Assembly (NCBI GenBank): GCA_947382645.1
Contig: CANDAE010000005.1
Coordinates: 85,002-149,001, forward strand
Source of the DNA: Suilimivivens sp009774465
Lineage (GTDB): Bacteria; Bacillota; Clostridia; Lachnospirales; Lachnospiraceae
Direction: 5' to 3'
Length of the DNA stretch: 64,000 nucleotides
How positions within the stretch are numbered: the first letter of the stretch is position 1; every line of letters begins with the position of its first letter. Of this stretch, positions 1-8,896 are shown in pieces. The notes under the pieces are model-generated. The model saw only the letters and a program-made list of their open reading frames with translations, did not search any database and had not been told where the DNA came from. The position numbers and the translations under genes are program-made.

Positions 1-658
1 CAAACTGAGCCCAGGAGCAGCTTCCTTCACAGGTAGCATGAAAAATTCCATAGTTTTCCGTAAAGATAAGCTGTGCAATTGCTGCTGCAAGTTCCCTTGC
101 ACTGGTAGGACTTCCCACCTGATCACCGACTACCCTGACTTTATCATTGTTTTCAGAAAGACGAAGCATGGTTTTTACAAAATTTTTTCCATCTCCATAA
201 AGCCAGGCAGTTCGTAATATGAAATATCTGTCTGCAAAATCTCTCACCATGTTCTCACCGGCCAGTTTCGTTACTCCATATGCCCCTTGTGGATCAGTTT
301 TGTCAAACTCTGTATATGGCCTGTCTGCCCTGCCGTTAAACACATAATCCGTGGAAACATGTATCATCTTTGCACCTGTTTCAGATGCGGCAATGCTTAA
401 ATTTCTGGGGCCTATGGCATTAATTTTATATGCCTTATCCCACTCGTCTTCACAGGCATCAACACCTGTATGAGCCGCACAGTTTATAATTGCATAAGGC
501 TTCACCTGCCTTACAAGCTCCAATACCTTATCGATATCAGTAATATCCAGCTCCCCCACATCTGTATTCACAAACTCAATTTCCCCATTATTTTGAAATT
601 CCAAATTGACAGCACGCCCCAACTGTCCATTACAGCCGGTCACGATTATTTTTTTCAT
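1..658 (-). CDS. rfbD: dTDP-4-dehydrorhamnose reductase (RfbD/RmlD), 3' end outside the window
   Basis: Catalyses the last step of dTDP-L-rhamnose synthesis, the NAD(P)H-dependent reduction of dTDP-4-keto-rhamnose, in the cytoplasm; the sugar goes to cell-surface polysaccharide. Read from the ATG at 658, 219 codons are visible. They hold the N-terminal Rossmann motif TGCNGQLG, the STDYVFNG segment and the YGVTK (YxxxK) catalytic pair, and the RTAWLYG and GSPTSA blocks typical of the family. The frame is still open at base 1, so the C-terminal quarter lies outside the window. The gene is divergent from the DUF3048 gene that follows. Confidence 0.9.
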   Translation of the reverse strand, partial: MKKIIVTGCNGQLGRAVNLEFQNNGEIEFVNTDVGELDITDIDKVLELVRQVKPYAIINCAAHTGVDACEDEWDKAYKINAIGPRNLSIAASETGAKMIHVSTDYVFNGRADRPYTEFDKTDPQGAYGVTKLAGENMVRDFADRYFILRTAWLYGDGKNFVKTMLRLSENNDKVRVVGDQVGSPTSARELAAAIAQLIFTENYGIFHATCEGSCSWAQF

Positions 659-802
659 TATAAATTCTTCCTTTCACCAAATAGTATACCCGATTATTAT
701 TGTAACCTTTAATTTCATTTTAGACAAGTATAAGATAGTAATACTTATGCCAGTCGTAATAATTTCTTAATATTTTAACACAGGGTTTTACACAATTTGC
801 TA

Positions 803-831
803 GTGACGATAAACTGGTTGTATGTTATAAT
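803..831 (+). promoter_or_regulatory. Predicted sigma-A promoter of the DUF3048 lipoprotein gene
   Basis: The -10 TATAAT at 826-831 is preceded by TG at 823-824, giving an extended -10. A weak -35-like GTGACG at 803-808 lies 17 bases upstream. The promoter points at the DUF3048 gene starting at 890. The rest of the 659-889 gap shows no other feature. Confidence 0.55.
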
Positions 832-889
832 ATTTAACGGTGATTTTCTTTGTAATTACCATTTTTATGAATGAAAGTGAGGAAATGTG

Positions 890-2047
890 ATGAAAAGATT
901 ACAAATTCTTTTTCTTGCAGCCTTATCTTCATCTCTTTTATTGTTTGGATGCGGCAAGGATGCTGACGATTCGGTAAGCCCTGTTGTAAAGCCACTTACA
1001 GAAGAGCAGCCCCAAACTCAGGAAGAGACGGATACGCCGGCTGAGGAAACAGAAGCAGATACGGATACCCCTCCTGCAGAAGGTATGGCAAGAAGCCGTA
1101 TTACAAATGAGTGGGTAAGTGAAGATGTTGCCAATACCCGTCCTATTGCAGTAATGATCCCCAATTCCAAAACTGCCAGTCATTATGGCCTTTCTCAGGC
1201 ATCTGTTCTCTATGAATGCAATGTGGAAGGAAGTATGACCAGATTAATGGCTGTCTTTGATGACTGGAAGAACTTTGAAAAACTGGGCAATATCAGAAGC
1301 TGTCGTGATTACTATGTATACTGGGCTTTTGAATGGGATGCAATTTACGTTCATTTCGGCGGTCCTTTTTACATTGACGATATTGTAGGGCGCAAAGATA
1401 CACAGAATATTAACTGCATCAGTTATGGAAATGCAACTTTCAGAGAAACAGCTAAAAATTCAACTGACAATGCATTTACATCCGGTTCCAGAATTATTGA
1501 TGCCATGAATTACTATGATTATCCTCTGGAATACAGAGACGGATATGCAGACAAGCAGCATTACCTGTTTGCATCTGATCAGGAACCCAACACTCTTGAA
1601 CAGTATTCTGATGCAATTACTGCTGCTAAGGTCGATATGTCTCCTGCTTATCCTGTTACCAACTGCTATTTTGTATACAATGAAGGAACAGGACTTTATG
1701 AAAGATTCCAGCATCTTTCCGGTGACAGTGACGGTCCTCATGTAGATTTGGCCAACAATGAACAACTTGCATTTAAGAATCTGCTGATTCAGAATACATA
1801 TCATGAAGTCAGAGATCAAAAAGGCTATCTTGCCTTCCAGTGCCATGACACTACGCGCGATGGCTGGTTCTTTACCAATGGAAGAGGCATTCATGTAACC
1901 TGGGAAAAGACTTCTGATTATGGCGCTACCAGATATTATGATGATGCCGGAAATGAGATTAAGCTGAATACCGGAAAAACTATGGTTTGTATCCTGGAAG
2001 ATGGTGATACCTTCACAGTAGATGGTAAAAGCATCAGTTCCAAATAA
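890..2047 (+). CDS. DUF3048 domain lipoprotein (YerB-like)
   Basis: Predicted exported lipoprotein of 385 aa; the function of the DUF3048 family is unknown. A signal peptide ends in the lipobox LLFGC, so the mature protein would be anchored outside the membrane by Cys. A Glu/Thr/Pro-rich linker (about residues 25-65) precedes the DUF3048 region, which opens with RPIAVMIPNS and contains the LGNIRSCRDYY block. The ATG at 890 is preferred over GTG at 887 because GAGG at 879-882 is 7 bases upstream of it. The gene stands alone, with its own promoter and a strong terminator. Confidence 0.85.
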   Translation: MKRLQILFLAALSSSLLLFGCGKDADDSVSPVVKPLTEEQPQTQEETDTPAEETEADTDTPPAEGMARSRITNEWVSEDVANTRPIAVMIPNSKTASHYGLSQASVLYECNVEGSMTRLMAVFDDWKNFEKLGNIRSCRDYYVYWAFEWDAIYVHFGGPFYIDDIVGRKDTQNINCISYGNATFRETAKNSTDNAFTSGSRIIDAMNYYDYPLEYRDGYADKQHYLFASDQEPNTLEQYSDAITAAKVDMSPAYPVTNCYFVYNEGTGLYERFQHLSGDSDGPHVDLANNEQLAFKNLLIQNTYHEVRDQKGYLAFQCHDTTRDGWFFTNGRGIHVTWEKTSDYGATRYYDDAGNEIKLNTGKTMVCILEDGDTFTVDGKSISSK

Positions 2048-2063
2048 ATACTTTGCATGATTT

Positions 2064-2095
2064 AAGCCCTTCGGGAAATCCGAAGGGCTCTTTTT
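2064..2095 (+). terminator. Rho-independent terminator of the DUF3048 gene
   Basis: A perfect 10-bp stem AGCCCTTCGG (2065-2074) and CCGAAGGGCT (2080-2089) with a 5-base loop is followed by CTTTTT. It lies between the convergent DUF3048 and leuA genes. On the minus strand the downstream U-tract is poor, so it mainly serves the plus strand. Confidence 0.9.
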
Positions 2096-2119
2096 ATACG
2101 AATAATATTTATACATGAT

Positions 2120-3790
2120 TTACAGACCTAATCTGTTAACTGCAGAGAAAATTGCACGTGCGGATGCTCTTGTAATGTTGGAGCTTACTCCTACACCATA
2201 AGTTACCTTGCCGGTCTCTGCATCCAATACATGAATATATGCTGCTGCCTGAGAATTGGATCCGCTTTGAAGTGCATGTTCCTCATAGTCCAAAATCTTA
2301 ATCTTTCTGTCCAGTTCATGCCAAAGCCCTCTCTGGATCGCATCAATCGGCCCATTACCCACAGCCTCAAAGCGTTTTTCCTTTCCTGTGTCTGTGTAAA
2401 CTACGGTTACTTTTGTATCAAATTCTGACTTAACTTCATCACTTAAATCATCCACACGAAGCTTGCGGAAATGAATCGGCTCTTTTCTGTCCAGATATTC
2501 TTTGCGGAATGCTTCCATAATCTGCTCCGGTGATACTTCTCCCTGCTTTTCTGAAATGGCCTGTATCACGTCTGCAAACTCTCTGTGCATACCCTTAGGA
2601 AGCTTGAACCCAAAATATGTGTCCATGATAAAGGCCACACCGCCTTTTCCTGACTGGGAATTTATGCGGACAATAGGCTCATATTCTCTTCCAATGTCGG
2701 AAGGATCTATCGGCAAATAAGGCACCTGCCAGTGCTCATTATTCCTTTCCTTCATTGCCTTAACACCCTTGTTGATTGCATCCTGATGTGATCCTGAGAA
2801 AGCTGTAAATACAAGCTTTCCTGCATAAGGGTGTCTGGGATGAATGGGAATTTTACAGCATCTTTCATATAATTCAATAATCTCATTTATCTTTTCAATA
2901 TTCAGTTCAGGATCAATTCCCTGAGAAAACATATTGTAGGCCACATTCAGCACATCTACATTTCCGGTTCTTTCACCGTTTCCAAATAATGTGCCTTCCA
3001 CCCTGTCTGCACCTGCCAGCATAGCCAGCTCTGCGGAAGCCACTCCTGTTCCTCTGTCATTGTGAGGATGAACGCTTAAAATAATGCTGTCACGGTTTTT
3101 AAAATGGGTATTCATCCATTCAATCTGATCTGCATACACATTAGGCGTATTCATTTCCACCGTAGAGGGCAGATTGATAATCATGGGATTTTCCTTCGTT
3201 GGTCCCCAGGTTTCCTGAACTGCTGTACAGATTTCAAGGGCAAAATCAAGCTCTGTCCCCGTAAAGCTTTCCGGTGAATATTCTAAAATAATCTTTCCGG
3301 GAAACTTTTCTGCTTTCTCCTTCACCATTAAGGTTCCCTTTACTGCAATATCTATAATCTCCTCCCTGGACATTCCAAATACTACGTCTCTCTGTAAAGT
3401 GGAAGTTGAATTATAAATATGCACAATCGCTTCTTTACAGCCCTCAATTGATTCAAAAGTACGGTCAATCAACTCCTGGCGGCACTGGGTAAGTACCTGC
3501 ACACGCACCTGGTCAGGAATCATTTTTCTTTCAATCAGCTGGCGCAGAAAATCATATTCTATCTGACTGGCTGCCGGAAAACCAATTTCTATTTCCTTAA
3601 ATCCTAATTTAATAAGATATTGAAACATTTCAATTTTTTCACTTACCACCATAGGATCAATAAGCGCCTGATTTCCATCTCTTAAATCTACGCTGCACCA
3701 TACAGGCGCCTTTTCAATTTCTTTATTTGGCCATTTTCTCTCCGGATAATTCACAACCGGATTTTTTTTATAGCGTTTATAATTTAACAT
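2120..3790 (-). CDS. leuA: 2-isopropylmalate synthase, long (type 2) LeuA
   Basis: Condenses acetyl-CoA with 2-oxoisovalerate, the first committed step of leucine synthesis. The 556-aa protein has the DRE-TIM barrel with SVDLRDGNQALIDP (catalytic RDG and metal site), the HPHNDRGTG metal-binding motif and a C-terminal LeuA allosteric domain (from about residue 430) where leucine feedback would act. Length and the N-terminal PERKWP region match the long form of LeuA. The start at 3790 is chosen because AAAAGGAGAAAAGAT directly precedes that ATG. No T-box or leader peptide fits in the short gap upstream, which is filled by the HPr terminator and two hairpin repeats, so expression may rely on read-through. 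Confidence 0.92.
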   Translation of the reverse strand: MLNYKRYKKNPVVNYPERKWPNKEIEKAPVWCSVDLRDGNQALIDPMVVSEKIEMFQYLIKLGFKEIEIGFPAASQIEYDFLRQLIERKMIPDQVRVQVLTQCRQELIDRTFESIEGCKEAIVHIYNSTSTLQRDVVFGMSREEIIDIAVKGTLMVKEKAEKFPGKIILEYSPESFTGTELDFALEICTAVQETWGPTKENPMIINLPSTVEMNTPNVYADQIEWMNTHFKNRDSIILSVHPHNDRGTGVASAELAMLAGADRVEGTLFGNGERTGNVDVLNVAYNMFSQGIDPELNIEKINEIIELYERCCKIPIHPRHPYAGKLVFTAFSGSHQDAINKGVKAMKERNNEHWQVPYLPIDPSDIGREYEPIVRINSQSGKGGVAFIMDTYFGFKLPKGMHREFADVIQAISEKQGEVSPEQIMEAFRKEYLDRKEPIHFRKLRVDDLSDEVKSEFDTKVTVVYTDTGKEKRFEAVGNGPIDAIQRGLWHELDRKIKILDYEEHALQSGSNSQAAAYIHVLDAETGKVTYGVGVSSNITRASARAIFSAVNRLGL

Positions 3791-3809
3791 ATCTTTTCTC
3801 CTTTTAAGC

Positions 3810-3879
3810 AACACTGCCACGCTTTGCGAGTCAGCTTATTGTAACAAACACTGCCACGCTCTGCGGCAGCTTATTGTAA
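3810..3879 (+). repeat. Tandem pair of short hairpin repeats (dispersed family, locus A)
   Basis: Two adjacent copies of 35 and 33 bases (3810-3844 and 3847-3879) both begin AACACTGCCACGCT, carry a small CGC/GCG stem and end CAGCTTATTGTAA. They lie between the HPr terminator and the leuA ribosome site. Related units occur at 30799-30880, 41295-41333 and 51258-51333. Confidence 0.7.
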
Positions 3880-3882
3880 TAA

Positions 3883-3913
3883 AAACCGGCCCTAATTAAA
3901 ATGGGGCCGGTTT
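3883..3913 (-). terminator. Rho-independent terminator of the HPr gene
   Basis: On the minus strand the stem AAACCGGCCC pairs with GGGCCGGTTT (3904-3913 with 3883-3892) around an 11-base A/T-rich loop, and the 3' arm runs into a U-tract. It ends the HPr transcript before leuA. Confidence 0.88.
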
Positions 3914-3936
3914 GAACATGCCTTTTGGTTTTCCGG

Positions 3937-4200
3937 TTATTCACCTAAACCATTTTCAATCGCCTTAACCAGAGTTTGAAGTGCTTCAATCTCATCTTCT
4001 CCCTCACATACAAATTCAATTTCATCTCCACATTTAACGCAGGCACCTAAAACACTTAGCACACTTTTAGCATTTGCCGTATTATCTTTAAAGGTAAAGG
4101 TTATCAATGACTTAAACTGCATTGCCTCCTTACATAAAATACCGGCTGGCCTTAAGTGAAGACCTGTTGGGTTCTTAATGACCACTTTCTGGCTTACCAT
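3937..4200 (-). CDS. ptsH: HPr phosphocarrier protein (canonical, His15 and Ser46)
   Basis: General PTS phosphocarrier of 87 aa. It takes phosphate from enzyme I on His15 and passes it to sugar-specific IIA domains. His15 lies in GLHLRPAG, and Ser46 (in NAKSVLSV) is the site that HPr kinase uses for catabolite control in Firmicutes. The gene has its own promoter, a GGAGGGAG ribosome site and a strong terminator. It is not next to ptsI, which is common in Clostridia. Two other HPr-family genes in the window (50969-51199 and 61725-61982) each lack one of the two phosphosites. The symbol ptsH assumes this is the general HPr. Confidence 0.92.
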   Translation of the reverse strand: MVSQKVVIKNPTGLHLRPAGILCKEAMQFKSLITFTFKDNTANAKSVLSVLGACVKCGDEIEFVCEGEDEIEALQTLVKAIENGLGE

Positions 4201-4262
4201 TATTATACAACTCCCTCCAATTCATTTTCTGTCTGATTCTCTCGCCCACATACTCTTAATAT

Positions 4263-4291
4263 ACTATAACATTTTTCCCTATGTTTCTCAA
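4263..4291 (-). promoter_or_regulatory. Predicted promoter of the HPr gene
   Basis: On the minus strand, -35 TTGAGA (4286-4291) and -10 TATAGT (4263-4268) are separated by 17 bases, about 65 bases upstream of the HPr start. A hairpin TGCCATGCA/TGCATGGCA (4312-4339) lies just upstream, at the 3' end of glmM, but has no U-tract. Confidence 0.6.
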
Positions 4292-4344
4292 GTGTTTATT
4301 GAGCTCAGTCATGCCATGCAGAACTAATTATGCATGGCAAACTT

Positions 4345-5694
4345 TTACAGCATAATGTTTTGAATTAATTCAGCCAGCTTTTTGGCTTCGTTATCTATCA
4401 TTTTTTGATCCTTGCCTTCAATCATAACGCGAACCAGCGGCTCTGTACCTGAAGGACGGATCAAAACTCTTCCCTCACCGGCAAACTTATCCGTCAGTTT
4501 TTTAATTGCATCTGCAATTTCAGGATATTCCATGTATCTTTCCTTTTTATGATTTGGCACTTTGGCATTTACCAGCGCCTGAGGAAGTACCTCCATGACG
4601 GATGTAAGCTGCGACAAAGATTCCCCGGTCTCCACCATTACCTTTAAAAGATGAAGCGCGCTTAAAAGCCCGTCTCCTGTGGTGTTTTCTTTCAGGAAAA
4701 TAATATGGCCTGACTGCTCTCCTCCTAAGCTGGCGCCGATTTCTTTCATTCTTTCAAGAACATAACGGTCACCTACCTTGGTCTGCTCTATATGAATGCC
4801 ATTTTTTTCTCCCATCAGGAAAAATCCTAAATTACTCATAACTGTTGCAACAATGGTATTATCAACAAGTTCGCCATTTTCCTTCATGTGGTTTCCCACA
4901 ATAGCCATAACCTGATCCCCGTCTACCACATTTCCCATTTCGTCCACAGCCATTAGTCTGTCGGCATCTCCATCAAACGCAAGGCCGATATCTGCCTTCT
5001 CATAAACTACTCTTGCCTTCAGCTCTTCCATATGGGTAGAACCGCAGTTAGCGTTAATATTTGTCCCATCCGGCATATTATGAATTGCTACTATGTTGGC
5101 GCCCAGTTCCTTAAGTGCCTCTACGGAAGTGTAATAAGAAGCTCCCTCTGCACAATCCACTACTATTTTTAATTTGGATAAGTCTATATTTACAGCCTGA
5201 ATTGAGTGATTAATGTATTCCTCCCTGGCATCTGTACGGTATTTAATTTTTCCTACATTTGCACCGATGGGAAATTTAATTCCATTCATATCATTTTTAA
5301 TGATCTCTTCTATTTCATCTTCCAATTCATCCGGCAGCTTATAGCCATTTCCATCAAAAAACTTGATTCCATTGAATTCAACCGGATTATGAGATGCTGA
5401 AATGACAACCCCTGCATCCACTTTGTACTTTCTGGTAAGGTAAGCCACTGCCGGAGTAGGAATAACACCTACATAAACAGCATTTGCTCCCACAGAGCAA
5501 ATTCCGGCCATCAGTGCATTGGCAAGCATATCTCCTGAAATTCTGGTGTCACAGCCAACCATAATAGTTGGTTTGTGCATATTCTCCCTGGTGAGTACAA
5601 AGGCTCCTGCCTGCCCAAGCTGCATGGCAAGCAGCGGCGTCAGCTCGTCGTTTGCCACCCCTCTGACTCCATCTGTACCAAATAATCTACTCAT
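4345..5694 (-). CDS. glmM: Phosphoglucosamine mutase
   Basis: Interconverts glucosamine-6-phosphate and glucosamine-1-phosphate for UDP-GlcNAc and peptidoglycan synthesis. The 449-aa protein has the N-terminal LFGTDGVRG motif, the catalytic phosphoserine S101 in ISASHNP, the metal-binding DGDADR loop and the C-terminal phosphate-binding RPSGTEPLVR. It is the last gene of the cdaA-cdaR-glmM cluster, an arrangement conserved in Firmicutes, where GlmM can bind CdaA and lower c-di-AMP synthesis. Confidence 0.95.
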   Translation of the reverse strand: MSRLFGTDGVRGVANDELTPLLAMQLGQAGAFVLTRENMHKPTIMVGCDTRISGDMLANALMAGICSVGANAVYVGVIPTPAVAYLTRKYKVDAGVVISASHNPVEFNGIKFFDGNGYKLPDELEDEIEEIIKNDMNGIKFPIGANVGKIKYRTDAREEYINHSIQAVNIDLSKLKIVVDCAEGASYYTSVEALKELGANIVAIHNMPDGTNINANCGSTHMEELKARVVYEKADIGLAFDGDADRLMAVDEMGNVVDGDQVMAIVGNHMKENGELVDNTIVATVMSNLGFFLMGEKNGIHIEQTKVGDRYVLERMKEIGASLGGEQSGHIIFLKENTTGDGLLSALHLLKVMVETGESLSQLTSVMEVLPQALVNAKVPNHKKERYMEYPEIADAIKKLTDKFAGEGRVLIRPSGTEPLVRVMIEGKDQKMIDNEAKKLAELIQNIML

Positions 5695-5733
5695 TGCAAT
5701 TCCTCCATGTTCCCTTTTAAAAATTCCCTTTTA

Positions 5734-7020
5734 CTAAGCTTCTTCTATTTCTGAAATATGCAGTGTTACTACAACTGGTTCACGTAAAGCTACATCATCA
5801 GACAATCCAAAATTAACTTCCACCGTATAGTAGCCTGGTACCGGTTCCTCCATTCCCTGGCTCTTCATCCATTCTGCTATATCTACTGTACCAAAAATAC
5901 TGCTGGCCTGTAATCCTGCCACATCCCTTGAAAGCCCTGTCACCTCAATGATAAAGCTCTCCTCCAGGCCTGAAATGCTGGCATTATATCCTTCCGGAAG
6001 ATTGACTATCCTCACTTTTTCTTCCCGGATTTCCAACCTCTTGGATATTTCAGGAGCTATATAAACCGTAACCGTTTTTGACGCGTCTTCTGCATTTGCA
6101 AGGAATACCCCATCCGGAAGATATTTACGAATATCAACCTCTGAAATATAATCTTCCGTCTGATTTGAAATATCCAGCACCTCAGCAGGTATATCAATTT
6201 CGGTAATATTTTTGAGTACACTTGACTTTCCAGCTATTTTAACAACTTCTCCATTGCCTTCAATTTCTCCTGTTGCACGATAGCCAGATGCTGCTTCACC
6301 TGCAACATTGTAAACGATCGGAACATCAATTGTCTGCCAGATGCTTACTTTCACTCCCACAGACTTAATATTTTGGGTAATATTGCTTGTGTCCGCCACC
6401 ACACGGTCTTCTGCATCATAAAAAACAATATCCGCATTTGTTACAATATCACTGGTCATTCCTGTAACATTTACATCTACGGACGCCTTTACAATCTGAT
6501 CAATAATGGATTGAGGCCCTGATATTCTTACCAGATTCTGGTCTGTAGTAATATCTCCTGTAAGGTATCCTTCCGGTACCTGGCCGGAAACAGTGGACTT
6601 AAGTGCTAATGCCTTTGTCCTTTTGTTTTCAATATTTAATTTGATGGTATCAATATTTCCGGTAATACTTGTAACTTTATCTTTGTTTGCAATATTGGTT
6701 GTGAGTTTTATGGAGATCGTATCAAGACTGCTCAGCTCAGCAACATCTGCTGTTGCAACCACATTTTCCTCCTTAATCTCATTGAGAACAGTACGCGGTG
6801 CCCTGATTGTTACTCTGCCAATTACATCAGTATCCTCCAGAACTTCATATACCTGGCCTGATTCTGTAATCAGTTCCGTATTCAAAAGCTTTACAGGTAT
6901 ATTATCATAAGTTTTTGTATTTATCGGATTATTAACGCTGGTAACTACCATCCAGAGAATAATTGCAAAAAAAACAGATGCTATCTTTAAACCTATATTG
7001 CGTGTCAATTTATTTTTCAC
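5734..7020 (-). CDS. cdaR: CdaR, YbbR-repeat regulator of diadenylate cyclase
   Basis: Membrane-anchored extracytoplasmic protein that modulates CdaA in Firmicutes. One N-terminal transmembrane helix (about residues 10-30) is followed by a long exported region of repeated YbbR-type domains; roughly four copies fit in 428 aa, each opening with a block like IPV(K/V)... or VRIVNLPEGY. The start is a GTG at 7020 that overlaps the end of cdaA by 11 bases, which implies translational coupling. The next gene is glmM. Confidence 0.88.
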   Translation of the reverse strand: MKNKLTRNIGLKIASVFFAIILWMVVTSVNNPINTKTYDNIPVKLLNTELITESGQVYEVLEDTDVIGRVTIRAPRTVLNEIKEENVVATADVAELSSLDTISIKLTTNIANKDKVTSITGNIDTIKLNIENKRTKALALKSTVSGQVPEGYLTGDITTDQNLVRISGPQSIIDQIVKASVDVNVTGMTSDIVTNADIVFYDAEDRVVADTSNITQNIKSVGVKVSIWQTIDVPIVYNVAGEAASGYRATGEIEGNGEVVKIAGKSSVLKNITEIDIPAEVLDISNQTEDYISEVDIRKYLPDGVFLANAEDASKTVTVYIAPEISKRLEIREEKVRIVNLPEGYNASISGLEESFIIEVTGLSRDVAGLQASSIFGTVDIAEWMKSQGMEEPVPGYYTVEVNFGLSDDVALREPVVVTLHISEIEEA

Positions 7021-7879
7021 CTTTAGACCGTCCCTTCCACAGAATTCTCTTGCGGCTTTCTTCCTCCGGCTTATTCTGTATTGCTTTTAGTCTTTCTTTC
7101 AGGGTATCGCCACTCAGGTTTCTTTCTATCTTTCCATCATAAGCAACGCTGATCTTTCCCGTTTCTTCCGAGACAATCACCGTAAGGGAATCCGTTGCCT
7201 CAGAAATCCCCACACCTGCTCTGTGCCTGGTTCCCAGCTCCTTACTAAGCTGCATGTTATCTGAAAGGGGAAGGTAACAGGTCGCGGATGTAATCCTGTT
7301 TCCTCTTATAATCACTGCTCCGTCATGAAGAGGTGTATTATGCTCAAAAATATTAATAAGCAGCTGGCTGGTAACGATACCATCCACATCAATTCCGGTT
7401 CTTTCATATTCGGAAAGAGACTGGTTTTGTTCTATAACAATAAGGGCACCGGTTTTTACCTTGCCCATTTCCACACATGCTTTCGCAATCTCATTAATTG
7501 TTTTATCCGAAAATCTGCCTTCTCCCAGGCCTTTACTTACTTCAAAGGGAAAAATGGAAGCTATAATGTTTTTTCTTCCCAGCTCCTCCACCGCTTTTCG
7601 AAGTTCCGGCTGAAGAATTACTATTACAGCCGTTACCGCAACTCCAAACATGTTATTTACAATCCAGAGAATTGTATTCATTTCAAAGTATTCGGCAACA
7701 AAAACAAATACCGCAATAACAAGTATTCCCTTAAGTAATGACCAGGCTCTTGTGTTTTTAACCCACACCAGGATATTATAGATCAGAAAAGATATGATCA
7801 CAATTTCGACGACATCTGCCCATCTGACGCCTGTAACCCGCGATAGATATAATTGAATAAATTCTAATCCACGTTCCAT
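7010..7879 (-). CDS. cdaA: Diadenylate cyclase CdaA
   Basis: Makes c-di-AMP from two ATP at the cytoplasmic face of the membrane. The 289-aa protein has three N-terminal transmembrane helices (about residues 20-40, 48-65 and 68-90) and a DAC domain with the diagnostic DGA (residues 186-188) and RHR (218-220, in TRHRAG) motifs. c-di-AMP controls potassium/osmolyte balance and wall integrity. The gene is coupled by overlap to cdaR, and glmM follows. Confidence 0.95.
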   Translation of the reverse strand: MERGLEFIQLYLSRVTGVRWADVVEIVIISFLIYNILVWVKNTRAWSLLKGILVIAVFVFVAEYFEMNTILWIVNNMFGVAVTAVIVILQPELRKAVEELGRKNIIASIFPFEVSKGLGEGRFSDKTINEIAKACVEMGKVKTGALIVIEQNQSLSEYERTGIDVDGIVTSQLLINIFEHNTPLHDGAVIIRGNRITSATCYLPLSDNMQLSKELGTRHRAGVGISEATDSLTVIVSEETGKISVAYDGKIERNLSGDTLKERLKAIQNKPEEESRKRILWKGRSKGEK

Positions 7880-7923
7880 CTAGTCATTCCCTTTTATTAA
7901 TATATTTCTAAAAATACTCCCGC

Positions 7924-8883
7924 TTACTTATGTGCCTGGCTGCTGTTATACTTCTTCCTGGGAGTATTTATCTTCTTTACCGTTTTAGACGGCATGGCAA
8001 CCGTAATCTTAGGCACTGCTTTTACATAATAATAGTACTCATCATCTTCGAACTGCACCTTTTCCACTCTGCTGTAATCCACATGGAAAGCAAAAAATTC
8101 GACCACCTTAACAATAAGTGCTGAAAAGATAGAGCCAAAAATAATGCCTACGATAGATACATTTGTGTCAAATACCATATCTCCAATCAAAAGAACCACA
8201 ACATCTGCAATTGCACCTGCAATAATGGCAATTGTCCATGCATGATCTATGGAAAGTCTCTTAATCGTATAAACAAGAATGATGGTAACTGCAAACGCTG
8301 CAATCGTAAGAACCATTTGCTTATTGTCAATAAATCCATCAATGACAAATCTGAATTTGGTAGTCAATTCCTCTGCAGCCATTCCGGATAATGCGGTAGC
8401 GCTTTCAGCAAAATAAGATATCAAATAACTTACCATTACGCCGCATCCTACGGAAATTGCCGATGCAGGTGTTCCCAAAAGCCCCATTGCAAGTGGAATT
8501 ACATATGGAATCTTTAATACAAAACATATGGGTGTCAGCAAAAGAACAAGTGTATCTTTTGGTGAAAATCGAAAATACAGCAAAAACATCACCAGAAAAA
8601 TTACCAGTGCAATTGCCGCACATTCTAATGATAATGCATATAAATGTAATACGATAAAAGCCGCCGCCACGAAAATAATAAAATTCATCGGCATGAAAGA
8701 ACACATCAGTGCAATAATAAGCACAATTGATATATTGTCCAGTCTGTGCATATAGCCAATCTTTCCATTAATCATCATTAAAGAAATCAGGGCCAGTATC
8801 ATTTTTAAAAGCGGCTTTAAATATACTTCGTATTTACTGATAAAAGTTTTAATATACTGTTTTACAACAAGTAGGGTTATCAT
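7924..8883 (-). CDS. Polytopic membrane protein of unknown function in the cdaA operon
   Basis: A 319-aa integral membrane protein not assigned here to a named family. After a short N-terminal segment it shows about seven to eight hydrophobic helices up to residue 270 (for example MILALISLMMI, VIFLVMFLLYF, AFAVTIILVY), then a charged cytoplasmic-type tail with DDEYYYYVK and a basic end. The start at 8883 is preferred because GAGGAAG lies 6-7 bases upstream; the longer reading from 8907 would overlap the preceding gene. It lies directly upstream of cdaA and is probably co-transcribed. Confidence 0.75.
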   Translation of the reverse strand: MITLLVVKQYIKTFISKYEVYLKPLLKMILALISLMMINGKIGYMHRLDNISIVLIIALMCSFMPMNFIIFVAAAFIVLHLYALSLECAAIALVIFLVMFLLYFRFSPKDTLVLLLTPICFVLKIPYVIPLAMGLLGTPASAISVGCGVMVSYLISYFAESATALSGMAAEELTTKFRFVIDGFIDNKQMVLTIAAFAVTIILVYTIKRLSIDHAWTIAIIAGAIADVVVLLIGDMVFDTNVSIVGIIFGSIFSALIVKVVEFFAFHVDYSRVEKVQFEDDEYYYYVKAVPKITVAMPSKTVKKINTPRKKYNSSQAHK

Positions 8884-8896
8884 ATGGTCTTCCTCA

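Noticed and set aside
1460..2116. A 218-codon open frame on the minus strand
   Set aside because: It is antisense to the DUF3048 lipoprotein, crosses its terminator and shows no family motif.
3791..3936. Possible T-box or leucine leader peptide upstream of leuA
   Set aside because: The gap holds only the HPr terminator and two short repeats; there is no T-box sequence, specifier loop or run of Leu codons.
4288..4339. Hairpins between glmM and the HPr gene considered as a glmM terminator
   Set aside because: TGCCATGCA/TGCATGGCA and CTCAA/TTGAG stems exist but neither is followed by a U-tract on the minus strand, and the second overlaps the HPr promoter.
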